A stretch of DNA of 64,000 nt, taken from NCBI RefSeq assembly GCF_030384665.1, contig NC_083677.1:1237501-1301500 (forward strand), in the 5' to 3' direction. Both the position numbers and the translations under genes were made by a program. Origin of the DNA: Lodderomyces elongisporus (Eukaryota > Ascomycota > Pichiomycetes > Serinales > Debaryomycetaceae). Below are positions 21,978-31,706 of the stretch, one piece after another (position 1 is the first letter of the stretch; every line of letters starts with the position of its first letter). The notes below the pieces were generated by a model. The model was given only the letters and a program-made list of their open reading frames with translations, was not told the origin of the DNA and made no database searches.

Positions 21978-24305
21978 ATGAGTACAAAGTTTTCTTTGTA
22001 TGAAAGCAATCCCGATGTCGACAAGTACGTCAACGAAGGACTGGTGTCAATCAACCAATTTGTTGAGAATATAAGTAAAGACCACCACTTAAAAGGTGCC
22101 GAGATCAACAAACAAGCCTACCTCGACCCAAAGCCATATATCAGGTCGTTTGAGAGCAATTTGCGAGAATTGAATCAGTTGAGTGCTGATGCCAAGACTC
22201 AAGAGTCTAAGAGTGAAATTGAAGTGGATAATTTCGAATTGAGACATTCTGAGAATGTCATTGGACTAAGTCAACAGATTGCGGAGACGACGGATAAGTT
22301 CAATTATTTGGATAAGCAAATATCAGAAGTCTCGAGCAAGATCAATCCCTTGGGTGTCACTATGGATAAGATTTCATCATCAAGGGATAAATCGCAGGAG
22401 ATTATATTCCTCATTAGGGCATACCATGGATTCTATACAAAGGGTGAGTACCCTCATCTTGACACTTTGAAAATCAGTGCTAAAGTTGAAGACAATGTCA
22501 AATGTGCAAAGTCGGTGAAAGAGTTGATGAAACTAGCGAGTAGAATAAGTGACGAAGCACTTCCAAAGACTCTCAAGTGTTTAAAAGACGTTGAGGCGTA
22601 TGGCAAAAATATGGAAAATGAGCTTTTGCACAATTTTGAAACCCTTTTGCAAGGAGATGAAAGTACTGATGGTAATGTTGATATCAAGAGAATGAACACC
22701 ATTGCAACAGTGTTGTTTGTCTACAATGATGGAGTAAACTTGATTGAGACATTTGTGAGCAAAAATGCAATTAACAATAGCTTGGATGAAGGAATATTTG
22801 ACAATGTTGGCGTGACAAGTAGCGACACTCAAGAATTGGAGTCAAGGTTGCGAGAGTTTTATCTCAATGTCAAGTTTGAAATCAAGTCGAAAGCACGTAT
22901 CAGTAAAAAGATTTTTAATGATCCTGATATGGTTTTGATTATGGTTGTACAAAGACTATACGATGGTGTTATCAAGGACCAGGTTTCGAGAGTATTGGCA
23001 AGAGCTCGTGAAGTTGGTACTTTGTGTTATTTAAAGACTATAGGGGTGTTGAAGAAAGTGATATTTGAGTTTACTCATGAGATTAAGGACTACTTAGTGA
23101 CAGAGGATTTCAATAAGGATGGAAATCTATTAGCTGCAATGGACCAGGCATATACGCATCTCTTTCTGGAGTTTATTCGCGATGATGTACTTCTTACCGA
23201 AGAGTATAGGAATATTGAAGAGACCATTGATTCGACACTCCGGAGATTTGATCCCGTGGCTTTTTCATACCAGTCAAAGTATGAGACGATTAATACAGCA
23301 CCTTCTTCGGAAGATGAACATATTGCATTTGCCAATGAGAGAAAGAAATTGGCACAGTTTAAGCAATATGTGAAAACCAAGATTGGTGAAAAAAGACAGG
23401 ACGAACGTGGTATTTCGAAATTAGAACTTGAGGAGGACGAGCTTGCTGCAATTGAGGTTATTGAGACACTTATTAAAACGGTTGCTGAGTCTATAGGGCG
23501 TATGTTGGAGGTATTACCACTGCGTGTTCCCGAGCATGCAGTATCTGCATTAACAATATTGATTTCCAATTTTGACAAACTCTCGGTGCGCGAGGAGGTA
23601 CAATTACAAAGTCTGGATTTCTTTTTAAGTCTTTACTCGATCCAATTCAAAAAGGAGCTTTTATTTTGTTTGTCTACATCAGCAAAAAAGATTATATTCC
23701 CGTGTTTGGGTAGTCTGCCCGTGGCGAAAAGCAAAGCCAAAACTTTGATCAACGATTTTGTCAAGAGACATGAAGAGAGCATTAATTTGCTCTTGAAAAA
23801 GACCATTGAGTACTCACTCACGCAAATACAAGGCTTGTTGAACAAGCAAAAGAAGAAAGATTTTGTATGTGATAAGATCGAGGAGGACACCGAAGCGTGC
23901 GAGTTGGTGAGTGGGTTCCTTGAAGAAATGTACGCAAATGTCAGCATGGCATTGAGTGGTTCTAATTTGGAGACTTTTTTGGTTGCAATTGGGCATGGAC
24001 TCTTACAGCAGTTGCTTGAGCATTATAAGAAATTTGCGGTCAACTCTATTGGAGGTGTTGTGCTAACAAGAGATGTGATCCAGTATCAAAGTCGAGTTGA
24101 TGAGTGGAACATTCCACTGTTGTCGGAAAAGTTTCAAATTTTGAAGGAAATTGGCAATTTGTTTACAGTGCAATCGGATTTGGTCAACTCGTTGGTCACA
24201 GAGGGGCAATTATCGCAAATGAAACCATACACTGTGAGGCAGTATATCAGTAAACGAACCGATTTCAATCCTAGCTATGCTGATCGATTCTTTAAATTTA
24301 GGTAA
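21978..24305 (+). CDS. SEC10: SEC10, exocyst complex subunit
   Basis: This encodes 775 residues. Sec10 links the Sec15/Rab side of the exocyst to the other rods, for vesicle tethering at bud sites. An N-terminal segment PYIRSFESNLRELNQLS is followed by a predicted coiled coil (about 65-120), then SSRDKSQEIIFLIRAYHGFYTKGEYPH, which resembles the Sec10 signature. Helical rods fill the rest, ending YISKRTDFNPSYADRFFKF. Slightly shorter than S. cerevisiae Sec10 (871). Cog6 was considered because of its similar helical character, but the N-terminal motifs fit Sec10 better. It is convergent with the next gene, with 223 bp between. Confidence 0.8.
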   Translation: MSTKFSLYESNPDVDKYVNEGLVSINQFVENISKDHHLKGAEINKQAYLDPKPYIRSFESNLRELNQLSADAKTQESKSEIEVDNFELRHSENVIGLSQQIAETTDKFNYLDKQISEVSSKINPLGVTMDKISSSRDKSQEIIFLIRAYHGFYTKGEYPHLDTLKISAKVEDNVKCAKSVKELMKLASRISDEALPKTLKCLKDVEAYGKNMENELLHNFETLLQGDESTDGNVDIKRMNTIATVLFVYNDGVNLIETFVSKNAINNSLDEGIFDNVGVTSSDTQELESRLREFYLNVKFEIKSKARISKKIFNDPDMVLIMVVQRLYDGVIKDQVSRVLARAREVGTLCYLKTIGVLKKVIFEFTHEIKDYLVTEDFNKDGNLLAAMDQAYTHLFLEFIRDDVLLTEEYRNIEETIDSTLRRFDPVAFSYQSKYETINTAPSSEDEHIAFANERKKLAQFKQYVKTKIGEKRQDERGISKLELEEDELAAIEVIETLIKTVAESIGRMLEVLPLRVPEHAVSALTILISNFDKLSVREEVQLQSLDFFLSLYSIQFKKELLFCLSTSAKKIIFPCLGSLPVAKSKAKTLINDFVKRHEESINLLLKKTIEYSLTQIQGLLNKQKKKDFVCDKIEEDTEACELVSGFLEEMYANVSMALSGSNLETFLVAIGHGLLQQLLEHYKKFAVNSIGGVVLTRDVIQYQSRVDEWNIPLLSEKFQILKEIGNLFTVQSDLVNSLVTEGQLSQMKPYTVRQYISKRTDFNPSYADRFFKFR

Positions 24306-24373
24306 AGTTTATAGATGGAAAGTGAAATAAACAAGAAATATATTAATTAATGAAAAATGACAAATAATAAATT

Positions 24374-24403
24374 GGAACTGGGAACTGGGAACTGGGAACT
24401 GGG
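24374..24403. repeat. 8-bp tandem repeat GGAACTGG
   Basis: About four units lie in the 3' region between SEC10 and the unknown convergent gene. Confidence 0.8.
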
Positions 24404-24528
24404 AAATACAAAGTGTGCCATCACCTTGTTTCACTTTAAGTTTCTGTTGTTTGTTGGCTTGCATATGTGTAGGAGAGCCTTTTTCGTCTGATTTATCCGG
24501 TTCATCTCCTTTTCATTTATCAAACGCT

Positions 24529-24963
24529 TTAGTTCTCAATGATGGAATTTGATTGATGGTCATTCCTGGAATCAATCCCTAATTCTGATTTTCCACCATT
24601 GTTAATCATGTTGGGTAGAATAGTCGAGTCCTTGAACTTTTTCAAATCTGATTTGAAACTCTCATGTAATGCCAAGTCCATCCACTGTTTTTTTTGCCTT
24701 GCTGTCATGCGACTTTTGAAGTTGGATGATATTTCATGAGAGTCTGTGCCCATGAGTCCAGCATCTCCATCTTCAGTATTGTTTAAAAAGTCTGCTCCAC
24801 TGCCACTACCATCACCAACGCCACCATTGGCTGAAGTGATGCCGTTTGCTTGAGCTGGTATATCCACGTCATCATATTGAAGTGGCTCATTCTGCCATGA
24901 TTCCATAAACTGGACCTGATTCTGATGTGTAAAATGGATATAGGAGTATGATCCGTCTCTCAT
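24529..24963 (-). CDS. Unknown protein, 144 aa
   Basis: I do not recognise this gene. It has a structured-looking N-terminus (MRDGSYSYIHFTHQNQVQFM), a low-complexity middle (about residues 40-75, Gly/Asn/Asp-rich), and a basic, helical segment TARQKKQWMDLALHESFKSD followed by LKKFKDS. The ORF is bounded by convergent SEC10 and by SOD1 downstream in the same orientation. There is no signal peptide, membrane helix or metal site. The shape (short head, flexible linker, amphipathic helix) fits a small complex subunit, but that is only a guess. A missed 5' exon is possible. Confidence 0.6.
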   Translation of the reverse strand: MRDGSYSYIHFTHQNQVQFMESWQNEPLQYDDVDIPAQANGITSANGGVGDGSGSGADFLNNTEDGDAGLMGTDSHEISSNFKSRMTARQKKQWMDLALHESFKSDLKKFKDSTILPNMINNGGKSELGIDSRNDHQSNSIIEN

Positions 24964-25487
24964 TTCCTAAATGCAAAATGTTTGTGTGTGTGTGTGTGTT
25001 GATCAATATGTGTTTGATTTGTGTCTAGTTTGTGCGCAGTTTGCTGGTCTATATATCAAATATACTGATTCTGTTCTAACTACCGAAATCGAGCTTTTCA
25101 AATGTACTCAGAAATCAACTGATCACAAGCGGGGGGAAGGGGAAAGGGATCTTTCTTGTTTATATAAAAGTTGTAATATAAAAAAAGAAAAAAAATGAAA
25201 TAGTCAATCAATCAATATTGTTCCTTTGGTTTTTTTTTTAAGATATTGAAAAGAGATACTGACAAAACTAGTACTAGAAATTAGAAAGCAGAGAGTGTTT
25301 GGCTTCCTTTGAAGTGCAATAATAACTGGCATACAAAGACATATTCTTTTCTTTTCCTTCTTTACTTTTTTACTTTTTTTTCTCTTATATTATTTTTTTT
25401 TTCTTTACTCTTCTTCGTGTTTTTTGAATTATTTATAAATCATTGTTGTTGAAATTATAAAAGCTACAAATGAAAACTATCACAAAT
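24964..25487. other. Intergenic between unknown gene and SOD1 stop, 0.5 kb
   Basis: This has a (GT)n tract at 24981-25000 just inside the promoter of the unknown gene. T-rich sequence at 25345-25425 would be A-rich on the SOD1 sense strand and lies just past its stop. I see no other gene. Confidence 0.45.
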
Positions 25488-26397
25488 TTATTCGGCAAGA
25501 CCAATGACACCACATGCTGGTCTAGCACCTGCGTGACCTGTAGTCTTGGAGTCTTCGAAACCACCTTTACCGTAATCATCGGTACCAGCGTGGACGACAA
25601 CAGATCTACCGAGGACTGAGTCTTTACCAATCAATTTGATAAGCAAGTCTTGCTTGGTACCTTTGGCAACACCCTTGGAGTCGGTTGAGATATTACCCAA
25701 GTCACCGACGTGTCTCTCGTCATCTTCTGGTGCACCGTGTGTTTTGCTGAATGGGTTAAAGTGAGGACCAGCAGAGGTACAACCGTTGGTGTTGTCACCA
25801 AAGGCGTGGACGTGGAAACCTCTCAATGCGTTTGGGTCGTTACCTTCAATTTCCCATGAGATGGTGGTTGGCTCGGATTCTGAAGCTTGTTCAAACTTGA
25901 CAACTCCGCTAACGGAGGAATCACCTCTAACGACTGCGACTGTAATTTATAAATGTTAGTAATTGAAAGAAAAGAAAAAAGCAAACAAAGAAAGAAAGAC
26001 AAAAACAAATCGGGCCTTGAACAAAATGTAGACACAATTGTGGATATACTAAAAGGCGGCTCAGGTGTTGGATTTGGTGTTGGTTTTGATGTTGGTTTTG
26101 GTGTTGGTTTTGGTGTGAGTGCTTCGTTGGAAAATTCAAAAAACAAAAAGAAAAAGGAAATATCTAAAATAGTGGTTTCTTTTGTTGATTTAACGATATA
26201 ATGACTGTGGCGTTAAATTGAATTGCATTGAATTGAAGTAAATTGAAGTAAATTGAATTGTATTAAATTGAATTGAAATGAAAAGTAGGGAAAATCTTGC
26301 GAATGCCAACAATGAGCCAAGTGTGTTTGAGTCAATTGGATATCAATTGGCCTTTGCTTTTGGTTCAATTGTGTTGTTACATACCTGCTTTGACCAT
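25488..26397 (-). CDS. SOD1: SOD1, Cu/Zn superoxide dismutase (two exons)
   Basis: Exon 1 is 26385-26397 (13 nt: M-V-K-A plus one base) and exon 2 is 25488-25939; joined they give 154 residues, the standard Sod1 length. The enzyme dismutates superoxide in cytosol and mitochondrial intermembrane space. All ligands are present: H47, H49, H64 and H121 for Cu; H64, H72, H81 and D84 for Zn; the C58-C147 disulphide; and R144 guiding substrate. Read without splicing, the frame would start at an internal Met-like point and lose the first β-strand ([13 protein letters not shown]), so splicing is needed. The CTG-clade style [14 protein letters not shown] matches Candida Sod1. Confidence 0.95.
25940..26384 (-). 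other. SOD1 intron, 445 nt
   Basis: The donor is GTATGT (26384-26379), the branch point is TACTAAC (minus strand, 25955-25961) and the acceptor is TTACAG ending at 25940. The branch-to-acceptor distance is short (about 15 nt). The intron holds a 12-bp repeat (about 26066-26118, GGTGTTGGTTTT on + strand), which creates a false Pro/Lys/Thr ORF on the minus strand. Confidence 0.93.
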
Positions 26398-26991
26398 TGT
26401 AATGTTATAAATTTGTTAATTGATGATGGAAATGTATGGAGAAAAGCAAAAAGGAAATATTGGCTGTGGAAAATCAAAGATGGAAAAGTTGTGGTTTATT
26501 TAAATAAACAAACCCTCTCTTTTTTTCCCTCCTTTCTCCTTTCTCTCCCCCCTCTCTCGTTCTCTATTCCCCCCAACTCAATCCAAGTGATGTAATAATG
26601 TGTGATTGTGTGTGTGACTAAGAGTAAATTGTATGTGGTCGTGTATTGTGGTGAATTAGTAATACAAGGTAGACGACACCCACGCTCATACCCCTTCCGA
26701 AATATCTCTCTCTCTTCCTCTCCGCAAACGGAAAAAATGGCTCTATTGCTCAGTTTCATATTCTGGAAGAATAGCAAACTAAGCAAGGGCTAAACAAACA
26801 CCACCTAGTTGACCCTTACTATTACTTCTTGCAATTGCTCTGGTAATTGCTCTGGTAATTGCTTTTGCAACTTGCAACTAGCTTTTCCTGTTGTTCCGTA
26901 CTTTTCTAACTTTTCCACATTATTTTTATTCTCCACAATTATTAAATTTTTTTGTTATTGCACGTGATTATTTCGTTCACCAAATGCAGTA

Positions 26992-27023
<32 letters not shown>

Positions 27024-27404
27024 TTGGTACTTGGTAGTTGTGGTCAACTATGCTAATCCATACTCTTGATCACTCATAAAGTCCAAACTATCTCCAAAAA
27101 CCAATTGAAAATAAATTGAAAATAAATTAAAAAAAAAAAAGAAAATAAGAAGTAAGGCGGAAACAAACGAGATAACAATATATTTTGAAGAATAACCGAA
27201 ATACCAGGTGAACCAGAAGTTCAACATCGTGTAGTCATTAGACTGCAATTAATCTTTGATTGAAAAGAAAGCTGGAGCATTATATAATCATGTAAGTAGG
27301 ACGGAGATCAGGATCCAACGCTGTGACTTTTTTCTTTTCTGAAGTTCTTGTTGTTGTTGTTATTATTATTATTTTCGAAACAAATTGAAAGAGTGGTTGA
27401 GAGT

Positions 27405-27441
<37 letters not shown>

Positions 27442-28064
27442 TACTTGTTTATATACTATCATTGCTCTGGTCATGTCCAATACTGTGTTAGTGGGTATGG
27501 CATATAACCCTTCTTCTTCTCCTTCTTCACTAGAAGTGTTGTTACTTTTGTTTTTTCAAGTGTGAACCTTGCTAGTTACAAAACTTTACTTCACAAATAC
27601 ATTGAAAAGGGGGAGAAAATGAAACAGAGAGAACGAGATAAAGAGAGAAAGTTTCTCTTTGTCGTTAATGGAAACAACATATTTGCTCAGAGTATATTTT
27701 CATTTATTACATTTGCACACTTACACACACACTTACACACTTACACACTTACACACTTACATACACAACCACCATTTCTCCACGCCTCCATCTCTCCACC
27801 CATCTCTCCCTCTCCAACTCTCCTTCCACCGCTGCTTAAATGTAAGTCGAAAACTATATACAGCTTAACACAAATACAGGTAAACGTCTTTTCAGTTTAA
27901 AAGATAACTGATGTGTTCCTTCTAGTGCATCTTCCTCATCAATGTCTCTCTATTTTCATTTTCTTTTTATTTTCGTTTCCTCGTTATAATACACTTGGTT
28001 ACTAGATATGATATTTACTTTTGGTCACGTGATTTGCTTTCCATTCACAAACACACATAATATA

Positions 28065-28101
<37 letters not shown>

Positions 28102-28277
28102 CAACTCACGCTTTTCGTCTTCTGAAAACGTTATAAACTAGTTTCAGCAACTTTTGATTAACTGGAAGAAAGAAATCTAACAAGAATTTAGAAGGAGAAA
28201 CAAAGAAAAAGAAATAAAAAAAGGTAACAAAGAAATAAAGAATACACTTTTTTTCGTTTAACTGGATGTATATTAGA
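26398..28277. other. SOD1 promoter to RRP15 stop, 1.9-kb gene-free stretch
   Basis: A CACGTGA motif is at 26961-26967, about 560 bp upstream of the SOD1 start, and TCACGTGA is at 28025-28032. Repeats are (AGT)n 26991-27023, (GA)n about 27411-27440, ACACTTAC repeats about 27718-27765 and TATATG about 28063-28098. ORFs of up to 112 codons here are low-complexity and not convincing. An unannotated ncRNA could hide in this length, but I see no structure to support one. Confidence 0.4.
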
Positions 28278-28869
28278 TCAGTCTTCACCAGCAGCAGCAA
28301 TCAAGTCTAAAAACTTTTCCTTTGAGACATCATTCATCAACTCCTCCCTCTTTGCCTGGCCCACCTTCTCCTTTGACACCTCTACATTCGTCCTCACTTG
28401 TGTCGCCAATATAGCATTGAATAACCTCACAACACCCTTTTGAGCAATCTTCTTCATCTGTTTTTCCTTATCCAAAATCAGTCGCACCTGCAGAGGATCT
28501 TCTCCCTCACCAACCACCGGTAAAAGCTGTTTCACTCTATGTTTATCCTTAAATTGCTTCTTCTCTGCAAGCAACGCCTTCTTCGCTTTAAGCTCCAACT
28601 TTTCACTCTCAAGCTTCTTCAACGTGGTTTTGTTCCTCGCTAGTATAGGCTCTTTCCTGTCATAAGCTTTCAATTTGGAGTTGATGATCGAGTTGAATGC
28701 ATTGGCAAATGACTCAGACCCATCATCTCTATTCTTCTTTTGCTTCTTCTTCAATGGAAACTCGTCGTCGTCCTCTTCCGCTTCCAATTCTTCTTCTTCG
28801 TCTTCATCTTCATCACCACTAGAAACATCTGCAACGTCTACTTCATCATCTTCATCCAATTCCGATAAT

Positions 28870-28901
<32 letters not shown>

Positions 28902-29069
28902 TTTTTCTTCTTCTTCTTCAGAATCTATCTGTTCCCCATCTTGAGATGATTCATCCTCCGATGAGCTCGGGCTGCTCAAATCTTTGCTTACTGCAACCTT
29001 GGCTTTATTTTGCACAGCCGCTTTACTAGGCTTCAAACTGCTTTTCTTTACTTTGACACCTTGTGGCAT
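28278..29069 (-). CDS. RRP15: RRP15, 60S pre-ribosome processing factor
   Basis: This encodes 263 residues. Rrp15 is a nucleolar protein of 90S/pre-60S particles needed for ITS1 cleavage. The Rrp15p domain is the C-terminal part (about 125-255): FANAFNSIINSKLK, DRKEPILARNK, then KIAQKGVVRLFNAILATQ and KEKFLDLIAAAG. The N-terminal half is a Lys-rich start followed by acidic Glu/Asp runs (about 40-100), typical of the family. A GATGAG PAC core (minus strand, 29194-29199) lies in its promoter. It is divergent from KAR3 across 426 bp. Confidence 0.92.
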
Positions 29070-29495
29070 TTGTATTACTATGTATTGTATATTGAACTAA
29101 CTGTTAGATTTCAATACTGGTATATATCTTAAATATTCGTTTCAACGGAATGCTACAGAAATACCTTTAGAGTCCTTTTGGAATTTCTCGAATCTCATCA
29201 CACGTTTTTGCTGTTTTACAATTTTGTGTTTTATTTAAATAAATAAAATAAAAGTTAAACAATAAAAAATAAAAAATAAAAAATAAAGGTGCGGGTAACG
29301 AAGAAAGGAGGGATCGCTCTTTGTGGAACTTTGATTTTCGAAACATCTTTAAAACATAAACAAACCTCTTTGAAACTAAGAATTGGACCTTGGTATTTGC
29401 AAAACACTGGCCCTTTTCTCTTGTTTTTTTTTCTCTTGAATAAAAAGAAGAAAAAAAAGAAAGCAAAAGAAAGGAATAGAATAGAATAGAAAATA
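29070..29495. other. RRP15-KAR3 divergent promoter
   Basis: This is an AT-rich 426-bp region. A PAC-like GATGAGATT (minus strand, about 29191-29199) fits RRP15. AAAAAATAAA-type repeats occur at about 29262-29286, and A-rich sequence precedes the KAR3 start. Confidence 0.4.
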
Positions 29496-31706
29496 ATGAC
29501 TGTGTTTGATATTGCTAATAAGGAAAATGAAAATAAGGCTGTCAATAAACGCAAATCAGTGCAAATGGAGTATGCTCGACCGCAAAGCCATTTAAGGTTT
29601 TCTAATCATTCACATTCACCACCTCCATCTAAAGCTCAACCTGGACTTCCACAGCTATCTACTAGATTTGTATCTACATCTGCTCCCACATCGAACCCTT
29701 TGTCAAAGATGCGGAAAACTACATCCACCAACAAAAACTTGCTGCGGCCCATATCAGAACTGCATAGACTACGTCAACTCATCTACGAGAAACAATTGGA
29801 GTTGGATAGTTTAAATACCGAGCTGGTTACACTAACCACACAAACAGAGACACAACTCTTGCATAACTTTACCATCGAAAATGAATATATGACTTTTGAA
29901 AGAGAATTAAGCAAGCTTAAAAGCAATATAGAAAGTCTCCGAGATTATGAGCAAATTTCATTGAGCGAAGTGCGCAAGAAATTTGATATCAAAAGTCAGG
30001 AAATGATGATTCGGCATCAGAAACGACTCCATGCACGAAAAGAAAGCATAGCTCTGCAGATTGAAAAAATTATGGCGGAAAAACAGGAAAAATATGATAA
30101 TGAGATTGATGAGCTCAACAAGAAATTAGTGGATTTGAATGAAGAAAAAGATCTATTGCAACAAAGTTACCAACAGAATGTAGCATTCTTCAAAGAACAA
30201 AAATTAATGGAAACTGATAAAATGGAGACAACTTTGCAGAAAGAGCTTCAACTGAACGAGTCAAGTATGGAACAAATTGAACAATCTATTTTGGATCTAC
30301 AAAAACAGACAAATGTATTAACTGAAATGGATATCCCAAAACTAGAAAAGGATCTTGGTCGATACCAGTCACTATTGGCACAATTGAGCACCAAAAACAG
30401 TGACAAAGAAAAAGAGTTGCAAGATTTCCAAACTCAGATATCTGCAAATAAAGCACGCATAACCTCGCTTAAGCAAACGTCGGTGTTGAGGGCTGAAGAA
30501 TCTGAGCGTATGCAATTTGAAATCAAAAGGATGCAAGAAGAACTAATCGACCAAGACTTTAAGCGTCGAATCTTGCATTCTCAGCTTCAAGAACTCAAAG
30601 GGAATATTCGTGTTTTCTGTCGAATAAGAGCAGTAAGCCCGGGATCATCGTTGATCCAATTTGACTTGCCCGATGATGATGATGATGATGATGATGGCGG
30701 TGATGATGACGGTGATAATGGCGGTGATGGTATCAAAAGCAATACCAATACCAATACCAATGTCAACATCAACATCAACGACGAAGGCAAACAGGAGTTA
30801 ACCATGACCAAGAACAATATTGGGATTTCAAACACAAGCAGCACCTTTAAATTCCAATTTGACAAGATTTTCTCCATGTCTCAGAGTAATGAGGCCATCT
30901 TCGAAGAGTTTTCGCAACTTATACAATGCTGCATCGATGGCCAAAATGTCTGCGTGTTTGCATATGGCCAAACAGGGTCTGGAAAGACCTATACAATGTC
31001 AACGCCTCAGACTGGAATGATTCCACTTTCAATAGCCAAGATATTCAACGACATCGATGAGTTCCAACAACACCATCAGCAATGGAGGTATAAAGTGTCG
31101 GGCAGGTTCATAGAGATTTATAATGAAAACATTGTTGATTTGTTAAATCCTCGACCTGGGCACAAGCATGAGATCAAGCACGATGATGATAGTTGCAAGA
31201 CGAGCATCAGTGATGTCACCACTATACCAATCACTTCGCCGGAGCAAGCTAACTCGGTATTAGAGCAAGTCAACGAGAGAAGAAGAACTGCAGCAACGAA
31301 ATCCAACGACAAATCATCGCGATCACACTCTATTTTTATACTTGATGTTCATGGGATCAATGTTTCTAGTAACATCAAGACGTATGGAACATTGAACTTG
31401 ATTGATTTGGCTGGCTCCGAACGTATTAATGTTTCGCAAGTTGAAGGAGAGCGGTTGAAGGAGACACAGGCGATCAACAAGTCTTTATCTTCGCTAGGGG
31501 ACGTTATCTCCTCGATCAACTCATCCCAGGCTTTGCATATTCCCTACAGAAACTCCAAGTTGACATATTTGCTAAAACATAGTCTTGGAGGCAACTCCAA
31601 GACGCTAATGTTTGTTAATGTATCGCCGTTGCAATCTGATTTCAACGAAACGCTCAATTCGCTTAGATTTGCTACAAAAGTGAATAACACCAAACTTAAA
31701 AAATGA
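29496..31706 (+). CDS. KAR3: KAR3, kinesin-14 minus-end motor
   Basis: This encodes 736 residues, near S. cerevisiae Kar3 (729). It is a C-terminal motor used in karyogamy, spindle function and meiosis, with Cik1/Vik1 partners. The N-terminus is Ser-rich and basic, a long coiled coil covers about 85-360, then the neck and motor start at GNIRVFCRIRAV. The P-loop is GQTGSGKT (491-498), switch I SSRSHS (607-612), switch II DLAGSE (637-642), then INKSLSSLGDVI and YRNSKLT. An Asp/Asn/Thr low-complexity insertion of about 50 residues sits near 388-436, inside the first part of the motor fold, and is unusual. Confidence 0.96.
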   Translation: MTVFDIANKENENKAVNKRKSVQMEYARPQSHLRFSNHSHSPPPSKAQPGLPQLSTRFVSTSAPTSNPLSKMRKTTSTNKNLLRPISELHRLRQLIYEKQLELDSLNTELVTLTTQTETQLLHNFTIENEYMTFERELSKLKSNIESLRDYEQISLSEVRKKFDIKSQEMMIRHQKRLHARKESIALQIEKIMAEKQEKYDNEIDELNKKLVDLNEEKDLLQQSYQQNVAFFKEQKLMETDKMETTLQKELQLNESSMEQIEQSILDLQKQTNVLTEMDIPKLEKDLGRYQSLLAQLSTKNSDKEKELQDFQTQISANKARITSLKQTSVLRAEESERMQFEIKRMQEELIDQDFKRRILHSQLQELKGNIRVFCRIRAVSPGSSLIQFDLPDDDDDDDDGGDDDGDNGGDGIKSNTNTNTNVNININDEGKQELTMTKNNIGISNTSSTFKFQFDKIFSMSQSNEAIFEEFSQLIQCCIDGQNVCVFAYGQTGSGKTYTMSTPQTGMIPLSIAKIFNDIDEFQQHHQQWRYKVSGRFIEIYNENIVDLLNPRPGHKHEIKHDDDSCKTSISDVTTIPITSPEQANSVLEQVNERRRTAATKSNDKSSRSHSIFILDVHGINVSSNIKTYGTLNLIDLAGSERINVSQVEGERLKETQAINKSLSSLGDVISSINSSQALHIPYRNSKLTYLLKHSLGGNSKTLMFVNVSPLQSDFNETLNSLRFATKVNNTKLKK

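Noticed and set aside
25823..26146. Minus-strand ORF with repeated Pro-Lys-Pro-Thr at its start
   Set aside because: Lies in the SOD1 intron and is created by a 12-bp repeat; the splice sites and Sod1 alignment explain the region.
26278..28277. ORFs of 60-112 codons in the SOD1-RRP15 gap
   Set aside because: Repeat-derived (ACACTTAC, GA, AGT) with no homology; treated as non-coding.
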